A DNA stretch of 64,000 bases from Streptacidiphilus fuscans (lineage in GTDB: Bacteria > Actinomycetota > Actinomycetes > Streptomycetales > Streptomycetaceae). The DNA lies in NCBI RefSeq assembly GCF_015690355.1, contig NZ_JADPRT010000014.1:167067-231066 (forward strand). The letters are read 5' to 3'. Within the stretch, counting starts at the first letter, position 1. The number at the start of each line of letters is the position of its first letter. This document shows positions 7,588 to 15,669 of this stretch, piece after piece. The notes beneath the pieces were generated by a model. That model worked only from the letters and a program-made list of their open reading frames with translations, had not been told where the DNA came from and made no database searches. A program made the translations under genes and the position numbers.

Positions 7588-9221
7588 GCGCGGTGCGTCG
7601 GGCGTCCGGCGACGACCGTCAGCAGCACCGGCAGTGCGGCCAGGTCGGTGTCATGGACGGTGAGCGGGTTGTCGGCGAGGACCGTGAGGTCGGCCCGGTA
7701 CCCGACGGCCAGCCGACCGCCCACGTGCTCCTCGCCCGCGACCCAGACGGGGTTGACCGTGATGCCCTGGAGCGCCTGGAGCGGGGCGAGCACCTGCTCC
7801 GGGCCGTGCGGCGGCAGCGAGAGGTCGGCGGGACGACGGTGCCGGGCCCCGGCCATCACCGCCAGCGGCGGGTACGGCGCGATCGGCCAGTCCGAGCCGA
7901 GGACCACCCGCACCCCCGCGTCCCACAGGTCACGGCAGCGGAAGGCCCGCCCCGCGCGCTCGTCGCCGAGACGGCGGGACCAGTTGTCGGTGTGGTCGGC
8001 ACGGGTGTACTCGCAGCAGTGGGTGGGCTGCATCGACGCGGTCACACCGAGCCGGGCGAACCGGGCCACGGTGTCGTCGGGAACGGTCTCGATGTGCTCG
8101 ATCCGGTGCCGGACCGGGCTCGGCGACCCCACGGAGCCGGGGGCCAGGGCCGACTCCGTCTGCGCCTTCTCGATCGAGTCGAGGGCGTGGCGGACGGCCG
8201 CGTCACCGATGGCGTGCGTCGCGGTCGGCACCCCGGCCCGGTGCAGCTCGCGGACCACCCAGCTGTACTGCTCCGGGTCGGGCCAGAACGCGTGGGTGGA
8301 CTCGCCGTGGCAGTCCGGCCGTTCCAGCCAGGCGGTGCCGTTGTCGACGGTCCCGTCCATGAACATCTTCACGCCGGCGACCTGCCACAGCCGCCCGCTC
8401 CGACCCTGGAGCCGGACCAGCTCGGCGACCGCCGCCTCGTCCGCGCCCGGCTGACACCACGGAGCGACCCGCAGCCGCAGCGACAGGGCGTCCTGCGCGT
8501 CCAACTCCGCGAGGATCGCCAGCGAATCGCCGTTGGCGTCCATCGCATGACCGCCGGTCAGGCCGGTCGAGGCCATCGCGCGCAGCACCTCGGCGGTGCG
8601 GGCGCGGACCTGGGCTTCGGTGGGCTTGGGCGCGAGGTCCTCGACCACGGCGCAGGCGGCGTCCTCCAGCAGCAGTCCGGTCGGCCGACCCTCGGCGTCA
8701 CAGACGATCTCGGAGGCCTGCTCGAACTGGCGCGGCCCGTCGACGCCCGCCAGTTCCAGCGCCCGGAAGCTGGCCAGCAGCGAGTGGCCGTCGAAGAGGT
8801 CGAGCAGTGCGGGTATGCCGTCCAGCACCGGGGCCAGCGCGGCGGCGCCGACCGGCCGGTCGCCGAAGGTGTTCGGGTCCAGGCCCCAACCGCGCAGCCA
8901 GGCGCCCGGCTTGAGGTCGCGCGCGGCCCCGGCCAGCGCCGCGCGGACGTCGTCAAGGTCACGGCAGCCCGACAGGTCGACGCCCATGGTCCGCTCGGCC
9001 CCGGACACCGGGTGCAGGTGGCCGTCGGTGAAGCCGACGGTGACCACCGCGCCCTTGAGGTCGATCACCGTGGTGGCGGGACCGGCCAGCGCGCGGACGT
9101 CACGGTCGTCGCCGAGCGCGGTGATCAGTCCGGCCCCGGCGGCGAGGGCGGTGTGCGGCAGGAGCGTGCCCGTGCCCGGGTCCAGCAGCCGGGCGTTGAA
9201 GAGGACGAGATCGGTGGACAC
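7575..9221 (-). CDS. YtcJ-like metal-dependent amidohydrolase
   Basis: Amidohydrolase-superfamily protein of 548 residues (Amidohydro_3 type). The metal-binding HxH is in TDGHLHP (His68, His70). Further superfamily marks are ATHAIGDAAV, a HRIEHIE segment and the terminal LGSDWP aspartate. The GTG at 9221 is preceded by AAGGAG seven bases upstream. The family hydrolyses amide, N-formyl or cyclic amide bonds, and substrates are known for few members. It lies downstream of a TetR gene and divergent from an NCS1 nucleobase-type permease, so a heterocyclic compound brought in by that permease is a fair guess for substrate. The actual substrate cannot be read from sequence. Confidence 0.88.
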   Translation of the reverse strand: MSTDLVLFNARLLDPGTGTLLPHTALAAGAGLITALGDDRDVRALAGPATTVIDLKGAVVTVGFTDGHLHPVSGAERTMGVDLSGCRDLDDVRAALAGAARDLKPGAWLRGWGLDPNTFGDRPVGAAALAPVLDGIPALLDLFDGHSLLASFRALELAGVDGPRQFEQASEIVCDAEGRPTGLLLEDAACAVVEDLAPKPTEAQVRARTAEVLRAMASTGLTGGHAMDANGDSLAILAELDAQDALSLRLRVAPWCQPGADEAAVAELVRLQGRSGRLWQVAGVKMFMDGTVDNGTAWLERPDCHGESTHAFWPDPEQYSWVVRELHRAGVPTATHAIGDAAVRHALDSIEKAQTESALAPGSVGSPSPVRHRIEHIETVPDDTVARFARLGVTASMQPTHCCEYTRADHTDNWSRRLGDERAGRAFRCRDLWDAGVRVVLGSDWPIAPYPPLAVMAGARHRRPADLSLPPHGPEQVLAPLQALQGITVNPVWVAGEEHVGGRLAVGYRADLTVLADNPLTVHDTDLAALPVLLTVVAGRPTHRAPEL

Positions 9222-9272
9222 GGGCGGCTCCTTCGGTACTGCGGCACTTCCGCGGTGCGCGGTGGGGGTTGT

Positions 9273-9935
9273 TCAGCCGGTCGTCCCGTCGTCGGGTCGC
9301 CCGGCGGCGAGAGTCCCGGCCGGCAGCTCCAGCGCCCGCTCCGCGGTCAGCGCAGGCATCGCGCTGATCTCGGGCGGGAGCGTGCTGCGGTCGGTGTTGA
9401 CGTCGACGCCCAGGCCGTCCATGACGACCAGGATCTGCATCGCGGCGATGTCGGGGCTTCCGGTCCGGAACGTCCCGGCGGCCACCCCGGCCTCGACCAG
9501 CCCGGTGAGCCGGTCCCGCCACTGCGCTTCCTGGTGCACCACCCGGTCCCGCAGGGTCGGGCGGTACCGGCTCAGGTGCCGGGCGTTGATCCAGAGGCGG
9601 CTCATTCCGTCGTACCGGTCCCCCGAGATGAGCGAGAGGAACCGGTCCAGCAGCGCCAACGCCTGGTCTCCGGCCGGGTCGGCCGGGATCAGGTCGTCGA
9701 GCTCGGCACTCGCCGCGACCCCGAACGCCTCCGCGACCAGATCCTCCGCCACCGGGAAGTAGTGGCTGATCAGGCCGGGTCGGACGCCGAGTTCGTCGGC
9801 GATACGACGGACCGTGATGCATTCCAGCCCCTCACCGAGGGCGACCGCGGCTGCGGCCGCCACGATCTCGGCGCGACGGGCCTCAGGGGTTTTCCTGGTC
9901 CGTTTCGGCTGGGTGCTTGACGACACGACCTGCAC
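9273..9935 (-). CDS. TetR-family repressor
   Basis: DNA-binding regulator of about 220 residues. The N-terminal helix-turn-helix lies at about residues 15-60 (RRAEIVAAAAAVALGEG, then VRRIADELGVRPGLISHYFP), the usual TetR pattern. The ligand domain resembles BetI-type regulators (TLRDRVVHQEAQWRDRL). The GTG at 9935 is preferred, though a second GTG at 9926 is possible; longer versions run into the divergent gene. It is followed 51 bases later by the amidohydrolase and is divergent from the NCS1 permease, with a palindromic operator in between. It probably represses both sides and responds to the transported compound (inference). Confidence 0.88.
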   Translation of the reverse strand: MQVVSSSTQPKRTRKTPEARRAEIVAAAAAVALGEGLECITVRRIADELGVRPGLISHYFPVAEDLVAEAFGVAASAELDDLIPADPAGDQALALLDRFLSLISGDRYDGMSRLWINARHLSRYRPTLRDRVVHQEAQWRDRLTGLVEAGVAAGTFRTGSPDIAAMQILVVMDGLGVDVNTDRSTLPPEISAMPALTAERALELPAGTLAAGRPDDGTTG

Positions 9936-9936
9936 G

Positions 9937-9958
9937 CTATTGGATGTGCGACCAATAG
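9937..9958. promoter_or_regulatory. TetR operator in the divergent promoter region
   Basis: A perfect inverted repeat with arms CTATTGG and CCAATAG and an 8-base spacer, 22 bp in all. It lies 1-23 bases from the TetR start codon and about 40 bases from the permease start. Size and position fit a TetR dimer site controlling both directions. Confidence 0.65.
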
Positions 9959-9996
9959 ACAAGCTGCCCCCAGGGCTTGTTGGTTCGGAGGACTCC

Positions 9997-11550
9997 ATGG
10001 CATCTACGATTCCAGACCCCGAGACGGCTCCCCCGTCGGACCCGGTCGCGGCGCACACTGCCGACATGCTTCGCACGGCCGACCAGCCCGACGCGGCTGC
10101 TGACCAGGTCAGCGGCGGCGAGGCGCGTCGCGCCCAGAGCCCCGCCGATAACCGCGCCGAGAGCCCTGCCCAGAGCCACGGCGGCGTCGAGGCGCACGGC
10201 ATCGACGTGATCCCCGACGCCGAGCGGCACGGCCGTGCCCGCGAGCTGCTCGGCGTCTGGGCCGCGCCGAACGTCAGCTACCTGAGCCTGGTCGTCGGCG
10301 GCGCGCTGATGCTGATGGGCCTGAGCCTGTGGCAGGCCATGGCCGTGATCGTGGTCGGCAACCTCTTCTGGGCGCTGGTCGGGCTGGTCGCGGTCAGCGG
10401 TCCGGCCTCGGGCACGCCCAGCGAGGTGATCATGCGGGCGATGTTCGGCGTCCGCGGCAACCGCGGCAACATCGCGATCACCGGCTGGTTCGCCTCGGTC
10501 TGCTACCTCGCACTCAACTGGGCCGCCGCCTCACTGGCCGCCTTCTCGATCCTGGGCGAGGTCGGACTCCACCCGGACACCGTCGTCAAGATCGTGGTCA
10601 TCGTCGTCATCGCCGCGGCCACCCTGGCCATCAGCGTCTACGGCCACGCCACCATCATCCGGCTCTACCTGCCCTTCACCATCGCGCTGACCGCGGTCTT
10701 CGCGGTGCTGTCCGGCTACGTCTTCGGGCACGCCGACTGGCACTACCACCCGCAGCAGCCGCTGCACGGCACCGCGCTGATCGCGGCCCTGGCCGGCGGG
10801 CTCGCCCTGGTCGCGTCCGCGCCGCTGTCGTACAGCAACAGCGCCGACTTCGCCCGCTACCTGCCGCGCACCACCAGCCCGGCCTCGGTGGCCGGCTGGA
10901 CCGCGCTGGGCTCGTACGTCCCCAGCGTCCTGTTCACCGGGCTGGGCGCGGTGGCCGGGACCGCGCTGGACATGACCAACCCGCAGACCGCGCTGGAGCA
11001 GATCATCCCGGGCTGGTTCCGCCCCGTCTTCCTGCTGGCGATCATCCTCTCCGCCATCGCCAACAACGCGATGACCGCCTACAGCTCCGGCCTCTCACTC
11101 CAGGCCATCGGCGTGAAGATCCGCCGCTCCCGCAGCGTCGCGCTGGACGGCACCCTCGGCGTCGCACTGACCCTCTACGCGCTGCTGGTGTCGAACTTCC
11201 TCGACACGGTCAACAACGTGCTGCAGCTGATGGTCGCCCTGATGGGCCCGACCATCGCGATCTACGCGGCCGACGTCCTCTGGCGGCGCAACCGCTACGA
11301 CGGCCACGAGCTGAGCGACGAGAGCAAGGGCTCGCCGTTCTGGTACCGGGGCGGGGTCAACTGGGCGGGGGCAACCGCGCTGGTCGTCGCCGCCGTCACG
11401 TCCGGGCTCTGCGTCGACGCGCCGCCGCTGTGGACCGGCCCGCTCGCGAACGCGCTGGGCGGCACCGACCTCTCCCTGCCGGTCGGCATCGTCCTCGGCG
11501 CCGGGATCTACCTGCTGCTGATGCGCGGCAAGCGGCCCGCGCAGCGCTGA
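9997..11550 (+). CDS. NCS1-family nucleobase:cation symporter
   Basis: Integral membrane transporter of 517 residues of the purine-cytosine permease (NCS1) family, driving uptake of nucleobases, hydantoins or related heterocycles with a cation. About 75 polar, Ala/Asp-rich residues precede the first of about twelve hydrophobic segments. Family marks include VVGNLFWALVGLVAVSGPASGTP in the second helix region and the central SAPLSYSNSADFARYLP loop. The ATG at 9997 has GGAGG seven bases upstream. It is divergent from the TetR gene and, through it, linked to the amidohydrolase; together they look like an uptake-and-hydrolysis unit. The substrate is not predictable more closely. Confidence 0.9.
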   Translation: MASTIPDPETAPPSDPVAAHTADMLRTADQPDAAADQVSGGEARRAQSPADNRAESPAQSHGGVEAHGIDVIPDAERHGRARELLGVWAAPNVSYLSLVVGGALMLMGLSLWQAMAVIVVGNLFWALVGLVAVSGPASGTPSEVIMRAMFGVRGNRGNIAITGWFASVCYLALNWAAASLAAFSILGEVGLHPDTVVKIVVIVVIAAATLAISVYGHATIIRLYLPFTIALTAVFAVLSGYVFGHADWHYHPQQPLHGTALIAALAGGLALVASAPLSYSNSADFARYLPRTTSPASVAGWTALGSYVPSVLFTGLGAVAGTALDMTNPQTALEQIIPGWFRPVFLLAIILSAIANNAMTAYSSGLSLQAIGVKIRRSRSVALDGTLGVALTLYALLVSNFLDTVNNVLQLMVALMGPTIAIYAADVLWRRNRYDGHELSDESKGSPFWYRGGVNWAGATALVVAAVTSGLCVDAPPLWTGPLANALGGTDLSLPVGIVLGAGIYLLLMRGKRPAQR

Positions 11551-11604
11551 CGCCGCGTCAACCCGTGGCGTCCTCGTGGACCATCGGTGTCACCAGAACC
11601 CATC

Positions 11605-11642
11605 TCGTCATATTGACGATATCCCTGCGCCGGGCCTACGGT
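11605..11642 (+). promoter_or_regulatory. Promoter with overlapping palindrome ahead of the SPFH gene
   Basis: TTGACG at 11613-11618 and TACGGT at 11637-11642 are 18 bases apart. The -35 lies inside a perfect inverted repeat, TCGTCA/TGACGA with a 3-base centre (11605-11619). A protein bound there would block the promoter, so the pair of genes downstream is probably regulated by a dimeric repressor whose gene is not evident nearby. Confidence 0.55.
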
Positions 11643-11681
11643 TCCCCGTGAGAACAGCCACTCACCCAGGGGGACACCGCC

Positions 11682-12716
11682 ATGGCCGACATCACCAGAC
11701 GACCGCTCTTCAGTCACTTCCGCGGCAGCCCGACCGACCACGTCGTGCACCTGCGACGCGGTCAGGTCGTGCACCAGGGCACCGGCCAGGCGTTCTGGTT
11801 CCGGCCGATCAGCGCCGTACTGGCCGAGGTCCCGGTCGACGACCGGGAGTTGCCGCTGCTCTTCCACGCCCGGACCGCCGACTTCCAGGACGTCACCGTC
11901 CAGGCCAGCGTGACGTACCGCTTCACCGATCCCGAACTCGCCACCCGCAGGCTGGACTTCGCCATCGACCCGGTCACCGGCCGGTGGCGCTCCGCGCCGC
12001 TGGAGCAGGTGGCGACGCTGCTGACCGAACTGGCGCAGCAGCAAGCGATCGGTCTGGTCGCCACGCTCGACCTCACCACCGCGCTCGCCACCGGAACCGC
12101 GGCCGTCCAGGCGCGGATCAACGAGGGCCTGACCGCCGACGCCCGGCTCACCGACACCGGCGTCGGCGTGGTCGGCGTCCGCGTCGTCGCCGTCAAGCCC
12201 GAGGCCGAGGTGGAGCGGGCGCTGCGCACCCCCGCCCGGGAGCAGATCGCCCAGGAGGCGGACCGGGCCGGTTTCGAGCGCCGCGCCCTCGCCGTCGAGC
12301 GGGAGCGGGCGATCAGCGAGAACGAGCTCCAGAGCCGGATCGAACTGGCCCGCCGCGAGGAGCAGTTGGTCGGCCAGCAGGGCGCCAACGAGCGTCGCCG
12401 CGCCGAGCAGAAGGCGGAAGCCGCCCGGATCACCACCGACGCCGAGGCCGCCCGCACCCGCACCCTCGCCGCCGCCCAGGCGGAGCAGATCGGCCTGGTC
12501 GGCGCGGCGGAGGCGCAGGCCGAGGCGGCCAAGCTGGCCAACTACGCCGACCTCGACCCGCGCCTGCTCCTCGCCCTCGCGGTACGGGAGTTGGCGGGCG
12601 GACTGCCGGAGATCGGCACGCTCAACCTCACCCCGGACGTCCTCACCGGCGCGCTGGCACGCCTCGCCGCCGGACCGACCGCGCCGACCGCGCCCGCCGC
12701 CTCGAACGGGGGCTGA
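11682..12716 (+). CDS. SPFH/band-7 domain protein
   Basis: Protein of 344 residues with a band-7/SPFH domain at about residues 20-190 (RRGQVVHQGTGQAFWF, then VTVQASVTYRFTDP and VGVRVVAVKPEAEVERAL), followed by a long charged, Ala/Glu/Arg-rich coiled coil (about 195-285) and a short C-terminal segment. No clear transmembrane helix or signal peptide is visible, unlike flotillins. SPFH proteins form rings or scaffolds at membranes. RBS AGGGGGAC precedes the ATG. The next gene starts five bases after the stop, so the two are co-translated; what they do together is not known to me. Confidence 0.85.
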   Translation: MADITRRPLFSHFRGSPTDHVVHLRRGQVVHQGTGQAFWFRPISAVLAEVPVDDRELPLLFHARTADFQDVTVQASVTYRFTDPELATRRLDFAIDPVTGRWRSAPLEQVATLLTELAQQQAIGLVATLDLTTALATGTAAVQARINEGLTADARLTDTGVGVVGVRVVAVKPEAEVERALRTPAREQIAQEADRAGFERRALAVERERAISENELQSRIELARREEQLVGQQGANERRRAEQKAEAARITTDAEAARTRTLAAAQAEQIGLVGAAEAQAEAAKLANYADLDPRLLLALAVRELAGGLPEIGTLNLTPDVLTGALARLAAGPTAPTAPAASNGG

Positions 12717-12721
12717 CGGCC

Positions 12722-13633
12722 ATGGCTCCCTCACCCCGCACGACCCTCGCACCGCGCGTCGTGCTGGTCCACCGCCGCACCGAGCGCGAGGAGATCGTCG
12801 CCGAGCAGGGCACCTGGGGCCAGGCCGAGTTCGTACAACGGATGCGCGGCGTCTCGCTGGACGCGGTGCAACAACGCCACGAACGCCTCGGCGAGGCGCT
12901 GCGCACCGCGTCCGCCGCCATCCCCAAGCAGTGGCGACGCGGCGCCGTGCTCCGCGACGATTTGGACCGGTTCCTGTTCGAACCGGAGGACGTGGTCGTG
13001 GTGGTCGGCCCGGACGGGCTGGTGGCCAACACCGCCAAGTACCTGACCGGCCAGCCGGTGATCGGCGTCAACCCCGATCCGGCCAGCGGCTGGGGCGTCC
13101 TGGTCCGGCACGCCCCGCAGGACCTGGCCGGGCTGCTGGACGCGGTCGCGAACGGCTCGGCCCGCGCCGAGCAGCGGACCATGGTCCGCGCGGCGACCGC
13201 CGAGGGCGACAGCATCACCGCGCTCAACGAGGTCTACCTCGGCCACCGCGGCCACCAGTCCGCCCGCTACCGACTCTCGCTGCCGGACGGCAGCCAGGAA
13301 CACCAGTCGTCCTCCGGCCTGCTGATCGGCACCGGGACCGGCGCGACGGGCTGGTGCCTCTCCGCCTCCCGCCAGCGCGGCGGCGGCTTCGAGCTGCCGC
13401 AGCCGACGGACTCCGCGCTGAGCTGGTTCGTCCGCGAGGCCTGGCCCTCGCCCACGACGGGCGCGGATCTGACGGCGGGTCTGCTGAGCGGCGGTCAGGA
13501 GCTCACGATCCTGGTCGAGAGCGAGGAGCTGGTCGTCTTCGGCGACGGCATCGAGGCGGACCGCCTCTCCGTCGGCTGGGGCCAGTCCGTGACGGTCCGG
13601 ACCTCGGACCGCCGCCTGAGGCTTGTGCTCTAG
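12722..13633 (+). CDS. NAD-kinase-like protein, degenerate nucleotide motif
   Basis: Protein of 303 residues whose middle and C-terminal parts resemble ATP-NAD kinases. The GGDGT motif appears as VVGPDGLVANTAKYL (Asp kept, second Gly replaced by Pro), the NE motif as ALNEVYLGHR, and the NAD-binding loop as IGTGTGATGW. The first 100 residues (VLVHRRTEREEIV and a helical segment) do not match the usual N-terminal domain. It may be a true kinase with unusual motifs or a nucleotide-binding relative. It starts five bases after the SPFH stop. It is probably not the housekeeping NAD kinase, given these changes and its partner (inference). Confidence 0.75.
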   Translation: MAPSPRTTLAPRVVLVHRRTEREEIVAEQGTWGQAEFVQRMRGVSLDAVQQRHERLGEALRTASAAIPKQWRRGAVLRDDLDRFLFEPEDVVVVVGPDGLVANTAKYLTGQPVIGVNPDPASGWGVLVRHAPQDLAGLLDAVANGSARAEQRTMVRAATAEGDSITALNEVYLGHRGHQSARYRLSLPDGSQEHQSSSGLLIGTGTGATGWCLSASRQRGGGFELPQPTDSALSWFVREAWPSPTTGADLTAGLLSGGQELTILVESEELVVFGDGIEADRLSVGWGQSVTVRTSDRRLRLVL

Positions 13634-13647
13634 TGCTCCTCACCCCT

Positions 13648-14682
13648 CTAGTACCCCTCACCCCGCTCGTACTCCTCGCCCTCGTCCTCGTCCCGCGCGC
13701 CCGGCCAGCGGTCGGCGACCTCGTCCGGGGCGAGGCGGGCGACGACCTCGGCCAGGCCGATGCAGGCCTCCTCGATCATCCGGTGGGTGACATTGCGCTC
13801 CGTGATCACCGCGGAGAGCAGCAGCGCGGTCAACGCCGCCGAGCCGTTGAGCAACTGCAGGATGAGCATGGTGGACGCGATCGTGTGCGCGTGGAACGGT
13901 CCCGTGTGCGCGACGGCCGCCGGGACCGCGAGCACCGAGATCAGCAGCACGCACGGTGCCGCGCCCGGCAGTTGGAAGCGGATCGCCGCCCAGATCACCA
14001 GTGGGAAGACCAGGAAGAGCAGCGACAGCCGACTGGAGGTCACCGCCAGGGTCACCACGGCCGTGCCACCCAGCAGCAGCACCATCTCCGTCCACCGCCA
14101 CACCGACGTCTCCCCCGGCAGCTCCGGCGAGCGGATCGCCAGCAGCAGCGGGGCGACCACCAGCACGCCCATCGCGTCGCCAGTCCACCAGGCCGACCAC
14201 GCCTGCACGTAGTCGGGCCAGGGCAGCGCGCCCTCGCCGTAGAGGACCAGGGTCGCCGTCGTGGCGCTGATCAGCATCGACGCTCCGCCGACGAAGACCA
14301 GCAGCACCCCGTCCCGCAGCCGGTCCAGCTGCGGCCGGAAGCCGAACCGGCGCAGCAGCAGGTAGGCGACGACGGGCGCGACGGTGTTGCCGGTGACGAT
14401 GCCCAGCGTCCCCCAGGAGACGCCGCCGATCGAGGCCACCACGAAGAACTCGCCGAGCGCGATGGCCGGCCAGATCCGCAGCCCGAGGAGCAGCAGGCTG
14501 GCCAGCGCGACGCCGGTCGGCGGCCACAGCGGGGTGACCCGGACGCCGCCGACCACCACCTGGGCCAGCAGACCGAGCCGGCCGCTCGCGTAGTAGACGC
14601 CGGACAGGGCGAGGATCCACAGCACCGTCGTGGCGACGGTTCGGGGTTCCCGGATCTCCCGGACGCGCTCCAGAGCAGGCAT
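13648..14682 (-). CDS. MASE1-domain integral membrane sensor without output domain
   Basis: Membrane protein of 344 residues with about eight hydrophobic segments and the MASE1 pattern: ASGRLGLLAQVV, VTPLWPPTGVALASLLLLG, LGEFFV and a WWTGDAMGVLVVAPLLLA helix. MASE1 normally precedes a kinase, cyclase or phosphatase domain. Here the protein ends about 35 residues after the last helix with an acidic tail (DEDEGEEYERGEGY). The ATG at 14682 has AGGAAAG about eight bases upstream. It is the last gene of a run with two SpoIIE phosphatases, 59 bases after the nearer one, and may act as the sensor for them as a separate subunit (inference). Confidence 0.85.
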   Translation of the reverse strand: MPALERVREIREPRTVATTVLWILALSGVYYASGRLGLLAQVVVGGVRVTPLWPPTGVALASLLLLGLRIWPAIALGEFFVVASIGGVSWGTLGIVTGNTVAPVVAYLLLRRFGFRPQLDRLRDGVLLVFVGGASMLISATTATLVLYGEGALPWPDYVQAWSAWWTGDAMGVLVVAPLLLAIRSPELPGETSVWRWTEMVLLLGGTAVVTLAVTSSRLSLLFLVFPLVIWAAIRFQLPGAAPCVLLISVLAVPAAVAHTGPFHAHTIASTMLILQLLNGSAALTALLLSAVITERNVTHRMIEEACIGLAEVVARLAPDEVADRWPGARDEDEGEEYERGEGY

Positions 14683-14741
14683 GGGACAACTTTCCTGGTG
14701 CCTTCGCGCCTGCGCGGGTCTGACACGCCCGCCAGGGCGGA

Positions 14742-15554
14742 TCACCCGTACCGCAGCACCAGCACCGCCGCGTCGTCGGCGTGCCCGGTCAGCTCGGCAA
14801 CCTTGATCACCTGGGCGGCCAGCTCCCCCGGTTCGCCGCCCGCGCCGCGCCGGACCAGCGAGGTGATCTGGTCCAGCCCCTCCTCGATCGAGAACGACGG
14901 CCCCTCCACCACGCCGTCGGTGACCATGACGAACGCCCCGGTCCCGTCGAGCCCGTGCCGGGTGACGGGGTAGTCCTCCCCGGACTGGACGCCCAGCGGC
15001 AGCCCCACGCCCTCCTCGGCGATCCCGCTGCGCCCGTCCAGCGTCGCCCAGACGGCGGGGACGTGGCCCGCGCGGGCCACCGCCAGGCTGCAGGTGGCGG
15101 GGTCGTAGCGCAGGAAGCAGCAGGTGGCGAGGAGTTCGACGCCCATCGCCAGCAGCAGGTCGTTGGTCCGGCTCAGCACCTCGCCCGGGTCCGGCGAGAC
15201 GGTGGCCATGGCCCGCAGCGCGATCCGGACCTGGCCCATGAAGGCCGCCGCCTCCACGTCGTGGCCCTGGACGTCGCCGATCGAGAAGCCCAGCACCCCG
15301 TCCGGGAGCAGGAACCCGTCGTACCAGTCACCGCCGATGTCCAGCCCGTGGCGGGCGGGCGCGTAGCGCGCGGCGGCCCGCAGCCCCGGGCTGGTCGGCA
15401 GCACGGCGGGCAGCAGGTCCCGCTGCAGGGCCATGGCCAGTTCGACCCGGGCCTTCTGCGACTCCGCCCGTTCCAGGGCTTCTGCGGTGAGCCGCCCGAG
15501 GGTGCTCAGCAACTCACCGGAGCTCACGGGCGGAGTGGGACGGCGTCGGGCCAT
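14742..15554 (-). CDS. SpoIIE-family PP2C-like serine/threonine phosphatase
   Basis: Cytoplasmic phosphatase of 270 residues. The SpoIIE domain covers about residues 40-270, with LQRDLLP, the metal-binding GGDWYDGF and GDVQGHDVEAA motifs, and a C-terminal HADDAAVLVLRYG. The first 40 residues are a short helical segment with no sensor domain. Such enzymes dephosphorylate anti-anti-sigma factors in partner-switching systems that release sigma-B-type factors. The ATG at 15554 is preferred for the nearby GGAG; an upstream ATG at 15644 is possible. It lies 115 bases after a larger multi-domain phosphatase and before the MASE1 protein on the same strand. Confidence 0.88.
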   Translation of the reverse strand: MARRRPTPPVSSGELLSTLGRLTAEALERAESQKARVELAMALQRDLLPAVLPTSPGLRAAARYAPARHGLDIGGDWYDGFLLPDGVLGFSIGDVQGHDVEAAAFMGQVRIALRAMATVSPDPGEVLSRTNDLLLAMGVELLATCCFLRYDPATCSLAVARAGHVPAVWATLDGRSGIAEEGVGLPLGVQSGEDYPVTRHGLDGTGAFVMVTDGVVEGPSFSIEEGLDQITSLVRRGAGGEPGELAAQVIKVAELTGHADDAAVLVLRYG

Positions 15555-15669
15555 GAACCGCTCCGGGGTACGTCTGGGCAGGAGAACGTCGATCCCATTG
15601 TCCTCTGATCCGCCCGGAAAGGCTGGTCCGACCGGCTGACCCACCGCGCTGCGTCTCTGCGCCGAGTCG

